Program-made: the position numbers and the translations under genes
DNA from: Odoribacter sp. AF15-53
GTDB taxonomy: Bacteria; Bacteroidota; Bacteroidia; Bacteroidales; Marinifilaceae
NCBI RefSeq assembly: GCF_003479425.1
Contig: NZ_QUHC01000007.1
Coordinates: 1 to 64,000, forward strand
DNA length: 64,000 nucleotides
Reading direction: 5' to 3'
Part shown: in pieces, positions 8,553 to 16,457 of the stretch
Layout of the letters: every line of letters begins with the position of its first letter
Numbering within the stretch: position 1 is the first letter of the stretch
Notes under the pieces: model-generated
Database searches by the model: none
What the model was told of the DNA's origin: nothing
The model's input: only the letters and a program-made list of their open reading frames with translations

Positions 8553-9920
8553 TCACATGAGCCAACCTAAAATAGCTTTTCCGGTGAACAGGTAAATGTT
8601 TAAGCCGATAATGTCATTCGTGAGGGTAATAAAGGGACCGGTTGCGAGGGCCGGGTCTATTTTAAATTTATTGAGTAACAAAGGAAATGCCGTTCCGAAC
8701 ATGGAAGCGAACATGATCACGATGAACAGGGATAATGTCACCGTGATTGGCATGGCGAGAGACGTGAGATTGAAGCAGAGGGACAGGATGAAAATAATAG
8801 ATGAGCAGATACAGGCATTTATAGTTGCACACGATAATTCTTTGGATATACTCTGAAGAATGTTTTTAGAACTTAGAGAGTTGGAAGCAAGTCCTTTTAC
8901 CACGATTGCCGAAGATTGGATGCCCACGTTTCCTCCCATGGCGGTGATCACGGGGATGAACATGGCCGTGGCGGGAAACAGGGCGATGTCCGCCTCGTAA
9001 AAAGAAATCATGTAAGCTGCCAGCATCCCCCCGAACAATCCGATGATCAACCACGGGAGACGTGCTTTTGTTTGTTCCCAGATTGTATCGGATGACTCCA
9101 CGTCTTGAGAGATACCGGACATCATCTGGTAGTCTTTTTCTGCTTCTTCCCGGATAACGTCGACAACGTCATCAATGGTGATACGCCCGACAAGGCGTCC
9201 GATCGAGTCGACGACCGGAATGGCAACCAAGTCATACTTTTGCATGATGCGTCCCACGGATTCCGCTGATTCATCCGTGTTCACGTATGTGACTTCCGGA
9301 TTGTATATATTTTTGATTTTAGTCGAGGTAGGGGAGAGAATCATCTTTTTTAAAGATAATCTTCCTTTTAAGATATTGTCATCGTCCACGACGTAGATAT
9401 AGAATATTTCATCCAGATTTTCGGCTTGTCGACTGAGCTCGCGGAGGCAGGTGAGCACCGTCCAGTTCTCGTTGACTTTTACAAGTTCTTTCGCCATAAG
9501 TCCTCCGGCTGAGTCTTCGTCATAATGTAGTAGGTCGACAATATCCCCGGCTTGTTCCAAGTCATCCATGTGCGAAAGGACTTCTTGCTGTTGTTCATTG
9601 GGCATACTACCAACAAGGTCGGCAGCATCATCCGTGTCCATGTTGTCCACGAAACGTTTAGCTATAATTTCCGGGGGAAACGAGTCAATGAAACGTTTTC
9701 TTTCGTCTTCTTCAATTTCGGCCAGAACATCTCCGGCTTTTTCTTCGTCCAGCAGCAGGAATAAAAACTGAGCTTCCTCGGTGTCCAATTCATTCATGAT
9801 TTCGGCAATATCTGCCGGATGAAGAGGCTCTACCAGTTTGGAAACATCTTCTTTATTATTCGCTTTGATTAGTTCCTCAATGTGGGAAACTAGTTCTTCA
9901 GAGAGTTCAAACTGTTGCAT
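8553..9920 (-). CDS. mgtE: Magnesium transporter MgtE
   Basis: A 455-residue Mg2+ channel/transporter of the inner membrane. It has an N-terminal helical superhelix domain (about 1-130, with HPADIAEIMNELD and LLHYDEDSAGGLM), two CBS domains (about 135-255, with VDSIGRLVGRITIDDV), and five membrane segments at the end (about 285-455), including the pore signature AMGGNVGIQSSAIVVKGLA. The cytosolic N and CBS domains act as a Mg2+ sensor that closes the pore. It lies 26 bases downstream of rsmA in the same direction and is probably co-transcribed. Confidence 0.93.
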   Translation of the reverse strand: MQQFELSEELVSHIEELIKANNKEDVSKLVEPLHPADIAEIMNELDTEEAQFLFLLLDEEKAGDVLAEIEEDERKRFIDSFPPEIIAKRFVDNMDTDDAADLVGSMPNEQQQEVLSHMDDLEQAGDIVDLLHYDEDSAGGLMAKELVKVNENWTVLTCLRELSRQAENLDEIFYIYVVDDDNILKGRLSLKKMILSPTSTKIKNIYNPEVTYVNTDESAESVGRIMQKYDLVAIPVVDSIGRLVGRITIDDVVDVIREEAEKDYQMMSGISQDVESSDTIWEQTKARLPWLIIGLFGGMLAAYMISFYEADIALFPATAMFIPVITAMGGNVGIQSSAIVVKGLASNSLSSKNILQSISKELSCATINACICSSIIFILSLCFNLTSLAMPITVTLSLFIVIMFASMFGTAFPLLLNKFKIDPALATGPFITLTNDIIGLNIYLFTGKAILGWLM

Positions 9921-9946
9921 AGACTATAAAATTTAAAATTCTGAAA

Positions 9947-10735
9947 CTACACCTTTCCGAGTTCGTTCTTTTTGGCATTTCCAATTTCTTGACATAACGT
10001 GATGAAATCTTCGACGCTTAATTGTTCCGGTCGCAAAGATAATGTTTCTGACGCAAAATCCGGCGGGATAATTGATTTTAAAGAGTTTCTCAATGTTTTC
10101 CGGCGTTGGTTGAAACCTGATTTCACGACATTGAAAAAAAGTTTTTCGTCGCAATCGAGTTTTTCCCGTTTGTTGCGGATGAGCCGGATTACGGCGGATT
10201 TCACTTTTGGGGGTGGGTCAAAAACTTGTTCTCCGACAGTGAATAGATATTCTATGTCGTAAAATGTTTGCAAAAACACGCTTAATATCCCGTATGTCTT
10301 GTTCCCATGGGGAGCGCTTATTCGTTCCGCTACTTCTTTTTGAATCATGCACACGACTTGGGGGATCAAGTCCCGGTTTTCCAGTACGCGGAAAAAGATT
10401 TGCGACGAGATATTATAAGGAAGATTTCCGATAATGGAGAAGGGGTCCGTGTAAAATTTTCGAATGTCCGATTTCAAGAAATCTCCATATATGATCTGTT
10501 GTTTGTGTTCCGGTAGTTCTTCGTGCAGGTAATCAATGGATTCTTGATCAATGTCGATAGCGAGTACCGAGAATTTAGTGTTATTAAATAAATGGCGTGT
10601 CAATACACCCATTCCCGGACCAATTTCCAGAACTCCTTTCGTGACGGGTAGCAAACTAGCCGTAATTTTGTAGGCGATGTTCTGGTCTTTCAAGAAATGT
10701 TGGCCCAAATGTTTTTTGGCTCTAACTATACTCAT
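9947..10735 (-). CDS. rsmA: 16S rRNA dimethyladenosine transferase RsmA (KsgA)
   Basis: A 262-residue SAM-dependent methyltransferase that dimethylates the two adjacent adenines near the 3' end of 16S rRNA (A1518/A1519 in E. coli). It starts with the family hallmark AKKHLGQHFLKD. It has the SAM motif EIGPGMGVLTRHL (about 37-49) and the catalytic NLPYNISSQI (about 108-117). Length is normal. It is divergent from the membrane protein gene at 10859 and upstream of mgtE. Confidence 0.95.
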   Translation of the reverse strand: MSIVRAKKHLGQHFLKDQNIAYKITASLLPVTKGVLEIGPGMGVLTRHLFNNTKFSVLAIDIDQESIDYLHEELPEHKQQIIYGDFLKSDIRKFYTDPFSIIGNLPYNISSQIFFRVLENRDLIPQVVCMIQKEVAERISAPHGNKTYGILSVFLQTFYDIEYLFTVGEQVFDPPPKVKSAVIRLIRNKREKLDCDEKLFFNVVKSGFNQRRKTLRNSLKSIIPPDFASETLSLRPEQLSVEDFITLCQEIGNAKKNELGKV

Positions 10736-10780
10736 AGAATGAAATCAGGGTGTTATGGGTTAAACTTCCAATTATTTATA

Positions 10781-10788
10781 TACTTTTG
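10781..10788 (+). promoter_or_regulatory. -7 promoter element before the 10859 gene
   Basis: TACTTTTG fits TAnnTTTG. Transcription would start near 10795, giving a leader of about 65 bases before the ATG at 10865 or the upstream start at 10859. No clear -33 TTTG is seen. Confidence 0.5.
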
Positions 10789-10858
10789 CAATCGACTTAC
10801 AAAATAATGATTTTATTTTGATTTGTGAAAATTATTGGAGTGTCAATCTTGACAAAAT

Positions 10859-11857
10859 TTGCGGATGAAGCCATTTTATAAACAGACTATCAAGTTTTTT
10901 GCCTTTTTGCTGGTAACAATTTTTTTGTTCTGGCTGGTGTATCGGGATCAGAATTTTGACGATTTGATGAAAGTGTTGCGTGATGATGTTGATTACACGT
11001 GGATATGGGTAGCTATAGTTTTAGGACTACTCAGTCACGTGAGCCGGTCCATGCGTTGGCAAATGTTGACGAAATCCATGGGATACCAGATTTCGTTCAT
11101 GAATAGTTTTATGGGGGTGATGATCGGCTATTTCGCGAATATGGCTATCCCGCGTATGGGAGAATTTACCCGATGCGGGGTCGTGAGTAAATATGAAAAT
11201 GTGCCTTTTTCGAAGCTGTTGGGGACGGTGGTAACCGAGCGGGTGTTTGATATGCTCATGTTGTTGGCATTGACGTTGATCGTCGTGCTCACTCAGTTCA
11301 AGCAAGTGGGGATTTTTTTGGATAATAATGAAGAGATCAAGCAGAAATTATATGCGATGCTTCATTCGCCTTGGACGTTAGTCGTGTTGATCGTGTTCGT
11401 CTTGGGAATTGCCGGTTTTTTCTGGTTCGTGCGAAAAGGTTCTTTTTTCACCCGGTTACATCATTTTTTATCGGGAATGAAGGAGGGATTGTTGACGGTG
11501 AAAGACGTGGAACATAAATGGTTGTTTATCGGGCATACGATTTTCATTTGGCTGATGTACTACTTGATGTTGTATGTTTGTTTCTTCTGTTTTCAGTTTA
11601 CATCACATTTGGGTCCCATGGTGGGATTGACCGTCTTTGTACTTTCCAGTTATGGAATGGTGGCTCCCGTGCAAGGTGGGGTAGGTGCATGGCATTTTAT
11701 GGTGATTGCCGCGTTGTTGATCTATTTGCCACACACGGAAGAGATTACCAGCCTTGCAAAAACTTTTGCTTTGCTGACGCATGGAACAATGACCTTGTTA
11801 TATATCGTGGTCGGCGTGTTGTGCTTGTTGTTCTTACCGATATATAATCGTAAATAA
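10859..11857 (+). CDS. Flippase-like/LPG-synthase transmembrane-region protein (UPF0104)
   Basis: A 332-residue polytopic inner-membrane protein with about eight hydrophobic segments, the first at about 13-28. The family motifs HVSRSMRWQML, FANMAIPRMGEFTRC (about 92-106), and SSYGMVAPVQGGVGAWHF near residue 270 match the lysylphosphatidylglycerol synthase membrane domain (UPF0104/AglD type). Members of this family move or modify lipids; this one lacks the soluble aminoacyl-transfer domain of MprF, so it is not an LPG synthase by itself. rsmG starts 11 bases downstream and is likely co-transcribed. The first two codons (MRMKPF) offer two start choices. Confidence 0.8.
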   Translation: MRMKPFYKQTIKFFAFLLVTIFLFWLVYRDQNFDDLMKVLRDDVDYTWIWVAIVLGLLSHVSRSMRWQMLTKSMGYQISFMNSFMGVMIGYFANMAIPRMGEFTRCGVVSKYENVPFSKLLGTVVTERVFDMLMLLALTLIVVLTQFKQVGIFLDNNEEIKQKLYAMLHSPWTLVVLIVFVLGIAGFFWFVRKGSFFTRLHHFLSGMKEGLLTVKDVEHKWLFIGHTIFIWLMYYLMLYVCFFCFQFTSHLGPMVGLTVFVLSSYGMVAPVQGGVGAWHFMVIAALLIYLPHTEEITSLAKTFALLTHGTMTLLYIVVGVLCLLFLPIYNRK

Positions 11858-11868
11858 ATTTCAGTTTT

Positions 11869-12495
11869 ATGGATATTGTTGAAAGGTATTTTACCGGGTT
11901 GAGTGAAACGCAGATAGAACAGTTCCGGCTGTTGAACGGGCTTTACCGGGAATGGAACGAGAAAATTAACGTGATTTCTAGGAAGGATATAGATGAATTA
12001 AGCGTGCATCACGTTTTGCATTCTTTGGCGATAGCGAAAGTCATCACCTTCAAGGCGGGGACTAAAGTGTTGGATGTCGGTACAGGGGGAGGTTTTCCCG
12101 GAATTCCCTTGGCGATCATGTTTCCTGAAGTCGACTTTTTTCTGGTGGATTCTATCGGGAAGAAGATTAAGGTAGTGGAGGGAGTTGCCGCGGCGTTAGG
12201 ATTGAAGAACGTGACGGCGAAACAATTGCGGGTGGAGACAATGAAGGAAAAGTTTGACTTTATCGTGAGTCGTGCCGTGACGGCTTTTCCTGCCTTCGTC
12301 GCGTTGACTCGGAAGCGGATTCGGGAGGGCGGTTTTAATGATTTGCCTAATGGAATCCTGTATTTGAAAGGTGGGGATTTTGAAGAAGAAGTGAAGAATT
12401 TTAAAGACAAAATTTCTATTTATAATATTCCTGATTTTTTTGAAGAAGAGTTTTTCGAGACAAAAAAATTAATTTTCATGAAGCATATTAAATAA
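11869..12495 (+). CDS. rsmG: 16S rRNA (guanine-N7)-methyltransferase RsmG
   Basis: A 208-residue SAM-dependent enzyme that methylates G527 (E. coli numbering) of 16S rRNA, formerly GidB. Visible family features are LNGLYREWNEKINVISRKD (about 25-43), the SAM-binding loop VLDVGTGGGFPGIPLA (about 66-81), and VSRAVTAFP near residue 138. It is of normal length, in a probable two-gene operon with the membrane protein upstream. Confidence 0.94.
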   Translation: MDIVERYFTGLSETQIEQFRLLNGLYREWNEKINVISRKDIDELSVHHVLHSLAIAKVITFKAGTKVLDVGTGGGFPGIPLAIMFPEVDFFLVDSIGKKIKVVEGVAAALGLKNVTAKQLRVETMKEKFDFIVSRAVTAFPAFVALTRKRIREGGFNDLPNGILYLKGGDFEEEVKNFKDKISIYNIPDFFEEEFFETKKLIFMKHIK

Positions 12496-12622
12496 TTTTT
12501 CTACTAACGATTTGGGAATAAGAATAATTCTTATTAAATTTGTCCCAGTTTACATTTCCACCTGGTTCATGCCGGGTGATTTTACTTACGTAATGAGAAT
12601 TATCCAAATATAACGTGACTGT

Positions 12623-14635
12623 ATGTACGATATTTTAGAACTGAATGAAAAGTTACTTTCAGATTTGCGTCAAATTGCAAAAGAACTGAATGTTAAAAGG
12701 ATCGAATCCTTTAAAAAGAAAGAATTAATATACAAAATTTTAGATCAACAGGCCATGATAGCTACCGAAGAGACCGCGCCTGTTGAACCCAAGGAGAAGA
12801 AACCTCGTGTGAGAGTGATAAGAGGAGGGGCCGAGAAAGTCGGAGATTCGAAAGGCGGTCTGCCTAAATTCAACCGGAATAAAGATAAAAAAGCTGAGGT
12901 AAAACCCGAACAGCCTAAACCCGAAGTAGCTAAGGAAATTGTCGAGAAGAAAGAGACCCAATTGCCGGTTGAAGAAGCTCAGCCTATTAATGTTGTACAT
13001 AGTGATATTTTGGATAAGGATTTGGTATTCAGTCGCACGGAGAATGGAATTATTGTAGAGAAGAAGGCTGATGCGGTTTCTGAAAAATCAAAAGAAACAG
13101 AGAAAAAAGAGGAGGAGACCGAGCAACCACAACGAGAACCAGCCGCTCCTAAAAAAGAGCGTAAATTCTTTGATAAGCGTAGCCGGAAACAAGAAAACCA
13201 GGATGTTGCCAAGGTCGAAGAAGTGAAAGAAGAGACGAAGGAGGAGAATGTGGCTGAAGAGCAGCAAAAGGCGGAACAACCAGTTGAAAGAATGAATCGT
13301 CCGAAATTTATCAAACGTAACAAACGTGTAGAGAGAGACGAGGATACGATTCGTCAAGATGTGGAAGAGGAAGCATTTGATGATACAGAAGATGTTCCTG
13401 CTGTTAAAGATGAAACTGAAGGAGAAAATTATGAAACTGTTTCGTCTGAATCCGAAGAAAGAAGAGAGAGTCCCAATAAAATGCGTTTTGACAAGCGCGA
13501 TAAATATTACGAGTTCGAAGGAATTATTTTGAACTCGGGCGTGTTGGAAATAATGCCTGACGGGTATGGATTCCTGAGATCGTCAGACTACAATTACTTA
13601 AATTCTCCGGATGATATATATGTGTCTCAAAGTCAAATCAAGTTGTTTGGTTTGTCAACCGGTGATACCGTGGAAGGAACAGTACGTCCCCCGAAAGAAG
13701 GAGAGAAATATTTCCCGTTGATTAAAGTTTCAAAGATTAATGGTAAATCACCGGAAGCCGTGCGTGACCGTATTCCTTTCGATCATTTAACCCCGCTTTT
13801 CCCGAATGAGAAGTTTAATTTGACCGGAAGCGGAAGAGCAACGATTTCAACTCGCGTGGTTGATATGTTCGCTCCGATCGGTAAAGGACAACGTGGTTTG
13901 ATCGTTGCACAGCCGAAAACAGGTAAGACCATGTTGCTGAAAGAGATCGCAAATGCTATTTCGGCTAATCATCCCGAAGTATATCTGATTATATTGTTGA
14001 TTGACGAGCGCCCGGAGGAGGTAACCGACATGGCCCGTAGCGTGAATGCAGAGGTGATTGCTTCGACTTTCGACGAACCGGCTGAACGTCATGTGAAGGT
14101 GGCTAATATCGTGTTGGAGAAAGCGAAACGTATGGTTGAGTGCGGTCACGACGTGGTGATCCTGTTGGATTCAATCACTCGTCTGGCTCGTGCGTATAAC
14201 ACGGTATCTCCGGCATCCGGTAAGGTTCTTTCCGGTGGAGTGGATGCTAACGCGTTACACAAACCGAAACGTTTCTTCGGGGCTGCCCGTAACATCGAGA
14301 ACGGAGGCTCTTTGACGATTCTGGCGACGGCCTTGACCGAGACCGGTTCCAAGATGGATGATGTGATCTTCGAGGAGTTCAAGGGAACGGGAAACATGGA
14401 GTTGCAATTGGATCGCAAATTGTCCAACCGTCGTATTTACCCGGCCGTGGATATTACAGCATCCAGTACGCGTCGTGATGATTTGCTGTTGGAGGATTAC
14501 ACGTTGAATCGCATCTGGATATTGCGTAATTATCTGACGGATATGAATTCCGTGGAAGCTATGCAGTTCGTGAAGGATCGGTTGGAAAAAACGAAATCCA
14601 ATGAAGAGTTTTTGATTTCTATGAATGATAAATAG
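12623..14635 (+). CDS. rho: Transcription termination factor Rho with long N-terminal insertion
   Basis: A 670-residue Rho, well over the 419 residues of E. coli. The Rho_N helix-extended-loop-helix is at the very start (about 1-45, [13 protein letters not shown]). It is followed by about 240 residues rich in Lys, Glu and Pro with little order, then the cold-shock RNA-binding domain (about 297-370, [14 protein letters not shown]). The ATPase has P-loop [11 protein letters not shown] (about 431-441), Walker [16 protein letters not shown] and the arginine-rich end [13 protein letters not shown]. It is a hexameric RNA helicase that ends transcription. Inserted disordered regions are known in Rho of some Bacteroidetes and Actinobacteria. 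The 127-base leader before it contains a short palindrome (about 12517-12535). Confidence 0.95.
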   Translation: MYDILELNEKLLSDLRQIAKELNVKRIESFKKKELIYKILDQQAMIATEETAPVEPKEKKPRVRVIRGGAEKVGDSKGGLPKFNRNKDKKAEVKPEQPKPEVAKEIVEKKETQLPVEEAQPINVVHSDILDKDLVFSRTENGIIVEKKADAVSEKSKETEKKEEETEQPQREPAAPKKERKFFDKRSRKQENQDVAKVEEVKEETKEENVAEEQQKAEQPVERMNRPKFIKRNKRVERDEDTIRQDVEEEAFDDTEDVPAVKDETEGENYETVSSESEERRESPNKMRFDKRDKYYEFEGIILNSGVLEIMPDGYGFLRSSDYNYLNSPDDIYVSQSQIKLFGLSTGDTVEGTVRPPKEGEKYFPLIKVSKINGKSPEAVRDRIPFDHLTPLFPNEKFNLTGSGRATISTRVVDMFAPIGKGQRGLIVAQPKTGKTMLLKEIANAISANHPEVYLIILLIDERPEEVTDMARSVNAEVIASTFDEPAERHVKVANIVLEKAKRMVECGHDVVILLDSITRLARAYNTVSPASGKVLSGGVDANALHKPKRFFGAARNIENGGSLTILATALTETGSKMDDVIFEEFKGTGNMELQLDRKLSNRRIYPAVDITASSTRRDDLLLEDYTLNRIWILRNYLTDMNSVEAMQFVKDRLEKTKSNEEFLISMNDK

Positions 14636-14657
14636 TTTATCGGTTTAGATATAGAAA

Positions 14658-14819
14658 AGAGGCTGTCTGAAAAGTCAATTTACGTAGAACTACCACCCCT
14701 AGCCCCTCCTTACACAGGAGGGGAACCCGCTTGGTAATCACCCCTCCCCCTGTGTAAGGGGGAGCCGGAGGGGGTAGTGATTTTATAGGGAAGAGACTTT
14801 TCAGATAGCCTCTTTTTTT
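14658..14819 (+). repeat. Composite palindromic element copy 1, terminator-like after rho
   Basis: Outer arms 14658-14676 and 14795-14813 (AGAGGCTGTCTGAAAAGTC) pair over 19 bp with one G-T wobble and are followed by six T. Inside is a 90-base inverted-repeat core (14689-14778) that begins ACTACC and ends GGTAGT, containing CCCCTCCTTACACAGGAGGGG and GCTTGGTAATCA. The same core occurs at 35982-36072 and, inverted, at 55333-55423. Placed 23 bases after the rho stop codon, the outer stem plus T run looks like the rho terminator. Confidence 0.85.
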
Positions 14820-14931
14820 ACATCTTCTCTTCAAGGAGAAGGGAAGTGTGATTTTCCCGGAAGCGATGCTGCAAAGCTTGTATTCCGCCGGGGAAAATCC
14901 AGTCTTAATTATGATCTTATTTATGTCCGAT

Positions 14932-14991
14932 AGGGAGTTCATTATCATCATCAAGCATTCATCTTGCATCCCCCTAGCATTCATCCTCGAT
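14932..14991. repeat. 60-base repeat, copy 1
   Basis: Starting AGGGAGTTCATTATCATCAT, this stretch aligns without gaps to 63490-63549 with 48 of 60 bases identical (hand count). The best-kept part is TTCATTATCA and CATCTTGCAT. It overlaps no gene. Its function is unknown. Confidence 0.65.
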
Positions 14992-15190
14992 AAAATTGAT
15001 TTTTGGATCAACCCTGTTTGTATATTGGGTTCTTTTTGACGTATATTGGCTATCTGTAGAAATATGCTTGAATGATAGGTAGGTATTTATTTACTAATGA
15101 CATAGTAGATACTTTATATAGTGTTTGGGGGTGGGCATAGTGTTGATTGGTTTTAAATTGCCATGAAAAGTATGTTTTGCAACATCTACA

Positions 15191-15220
15191 TTGCAAAATG
15201 TGGCTTTTTTATTACCTTTG
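15191..15220 (+). promoter_or_regulatory. Promoter of the AAA+ ATPase gene
   Basis: TACCTTTG (15213-15220) is a perfect TAnnTTTG -7 element, and TTGC (15191-15194) is a -33 element with an 18-base spacer. Transcription should begin near 15227, which rules out the in-frame TTG at 15191 as a start codon and supports the ATG at 15239. Confidence 0.7.
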
Positions 15221-15238
15221 CATGGCAAAATAAAAAGA

Positions 15239-16414
15239 ATGGAGAGTTTACGTAACACATATAAGATACTGTTAAAGGAACGTACTTCTGCTATCCGGCG
15301 GGGATTGCTCGACACGATTGATACCCGTGCCCGTTTGATTGCGATTAAAGGGAGTCGGGGTGTGGGAAAAACGAATTTTCTTTTGGCTTTTTGCAAAGAG
15401 TATTATATGAACGATCCTTCCTGTCTTTACGTGAATATCAATAATTTGTTTTTTGCGATGGAGGGATTATTTAATTTTGTGGAGCGTTTTTACAAGTTGG
15501 GTGGAAAAGTTTTATTACTGGACCAAATTCACAAATATCCGAACTGGGATAAAGAGTTGCGCGATGCTTATGACCGTTTCCCTGATTTGCAGATCGTGTT
15601 CACGGCCTCTTCGATATTGCGTATCAAATCCAACAAGTATTTGCATGGGATCGTGGAAATGTATAACCTGAGTGGTTTATCGTTTCGGGAATTTCTAGAA
15701 TTGGAGACGGGATACAAGTTCCCAGTCTATTCGTTCGAGGAGATCGTGGAGAGTCACGAGGAGATCGTGGATGATATATTGGGAAAGGTACGTCCGTTAG
15801 CTTTTTTTAATAACTATTTGAAATATGGTTATTATCCCATATATTTGGAAGAGAAATCACATATTGATTATTTGCTGAAAAATATCAACTTAACATTAGA
15901 GTTTGATATACCGTACAATAATCAGATTGAACTGAAGTACTTGACGAAATTGAAACAATTGCTTTTTATCGTGGCGAACGGTAACAGTAATATTAATATC
16001 AGTAAGTTGAGTACCCAGATTGGTGTTTCCCGTGCAACGGTGTTGAATTACCTGCATTACATGAAGAATGCGAGGTTGTTGACCTTGTTGTTTGACCGGG
16101 AGAGTGATGACGAGAATGGATTGAAACCGAACCAAGTGTTTCTGCACAACCCGAACTTGCTGAACGCGGTTTGTTTGGATAAGACGGATTCGACGATGGT
16201 CCGGAAATCTTTTTTGATAAGCCAATTGTGTGCCGTGGCGAAATTGAATTATTCGGGAAACGAGGATTTGCTAGTGAACCAGAAGTACGAGGTTTCCGTA
16301 CGGCAACAAGGAGATAAAGGGCGGGTCCGGGATTCAGTAATTCTGATGACCGATATGATCGAACGGGGAAAGAAGAATGTAATTCCTTTGTGGCTCGCCG
16401 GTTTTGTGTATTGA
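15239..16414 (+). CDS. AAA+ ATPase (AAA_14-type) with C-terminal winged-helix part
   Basis: A 391-residue protein. The P-loop GSRGVGKT is at 38-45. The Walker B strand reads KVLLLDQI, so Asp95 is followed by Gln96 where these ATPases normally have Glu. The family-type HKYPNWDKELRDAYD and sensor strand IVFTASS follow. A helix-turn-helix (NISKLSTQIGVSRATVLNYL) sits at about 265-285, and the end resembles DUF4143-type C-terminal domains. Such ATPases are common and uncharacterised in Bacteroidetes. The missing catalytic Glu suggests slow or absent ATP hydrolysis. Start is set at ATG 15239 by the promoter. nifJ follows 43 bases later, in the same direction. Confidence 0.82.
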   Translation: MESLRNTYKILLKERTSAIRRGLLDTIDTRARLIAIKGSRGVGKTNFLLAFCKEYYMNDPSCLYVNINNLFFAMEGLFNFVERFYKLGGKVLLLDQIHKYPNWDKELRDAYDRFPDLQIVFTASSILRIKSNKYLHGIVEMYNLSGLSFREFLELETGYKFPVYSFEEIVESHEEIVDDILGKVRPLAFFNNYLKYGYYPIYLEEKSHIDYLLKNINLTLEFDIPYNNQIELKYLTKLKQLLFIVANGNSNINISKLSTQIGVSRATVLNYLHYMKNARLLTLLFDRESDDENGLKPNQVFLHNPNLLNAVCLDKTDSTMVRKSFLISQLCAVAKLNYSGNEDLLVNQKYEVSVRQQGDKGRVRDSVILMTDMIERGKKNVIPLWLAGFVY

Positions 16415-16457
16415 GAGAAATAAAATCTTAAATAGAGTGATCAACTATTGTTAGTTA

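Larger units (their letters stand above)
14636..15190. other. Non-coding stretch after rho with three structured repeats
   Basis: No convincing gene is present. It holds a composite palindromic element (14658-14819), a smaller hairpin (GATTTTCCCGG near 14851 pairing with CCGGGGAAAATC near 14888), and one copy of a 60-base repeat (14932-14991). Short open frames on both strands cross these palindromes and look accidental. Confidence 0.6.

Noticed and set aside
14637..15039. Short open frames on both strands after rho
   Set aside because: They are formed by the palindromic repeats and have no start signals or recognisable products.
15191..15238. In-frame TTG start that would lengthen the AAA+ ATPase by 16 residues
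   Set aside because: It lies upstream of the -7 element TACCTTTG (15213-15220), so the transcript would not contain it.
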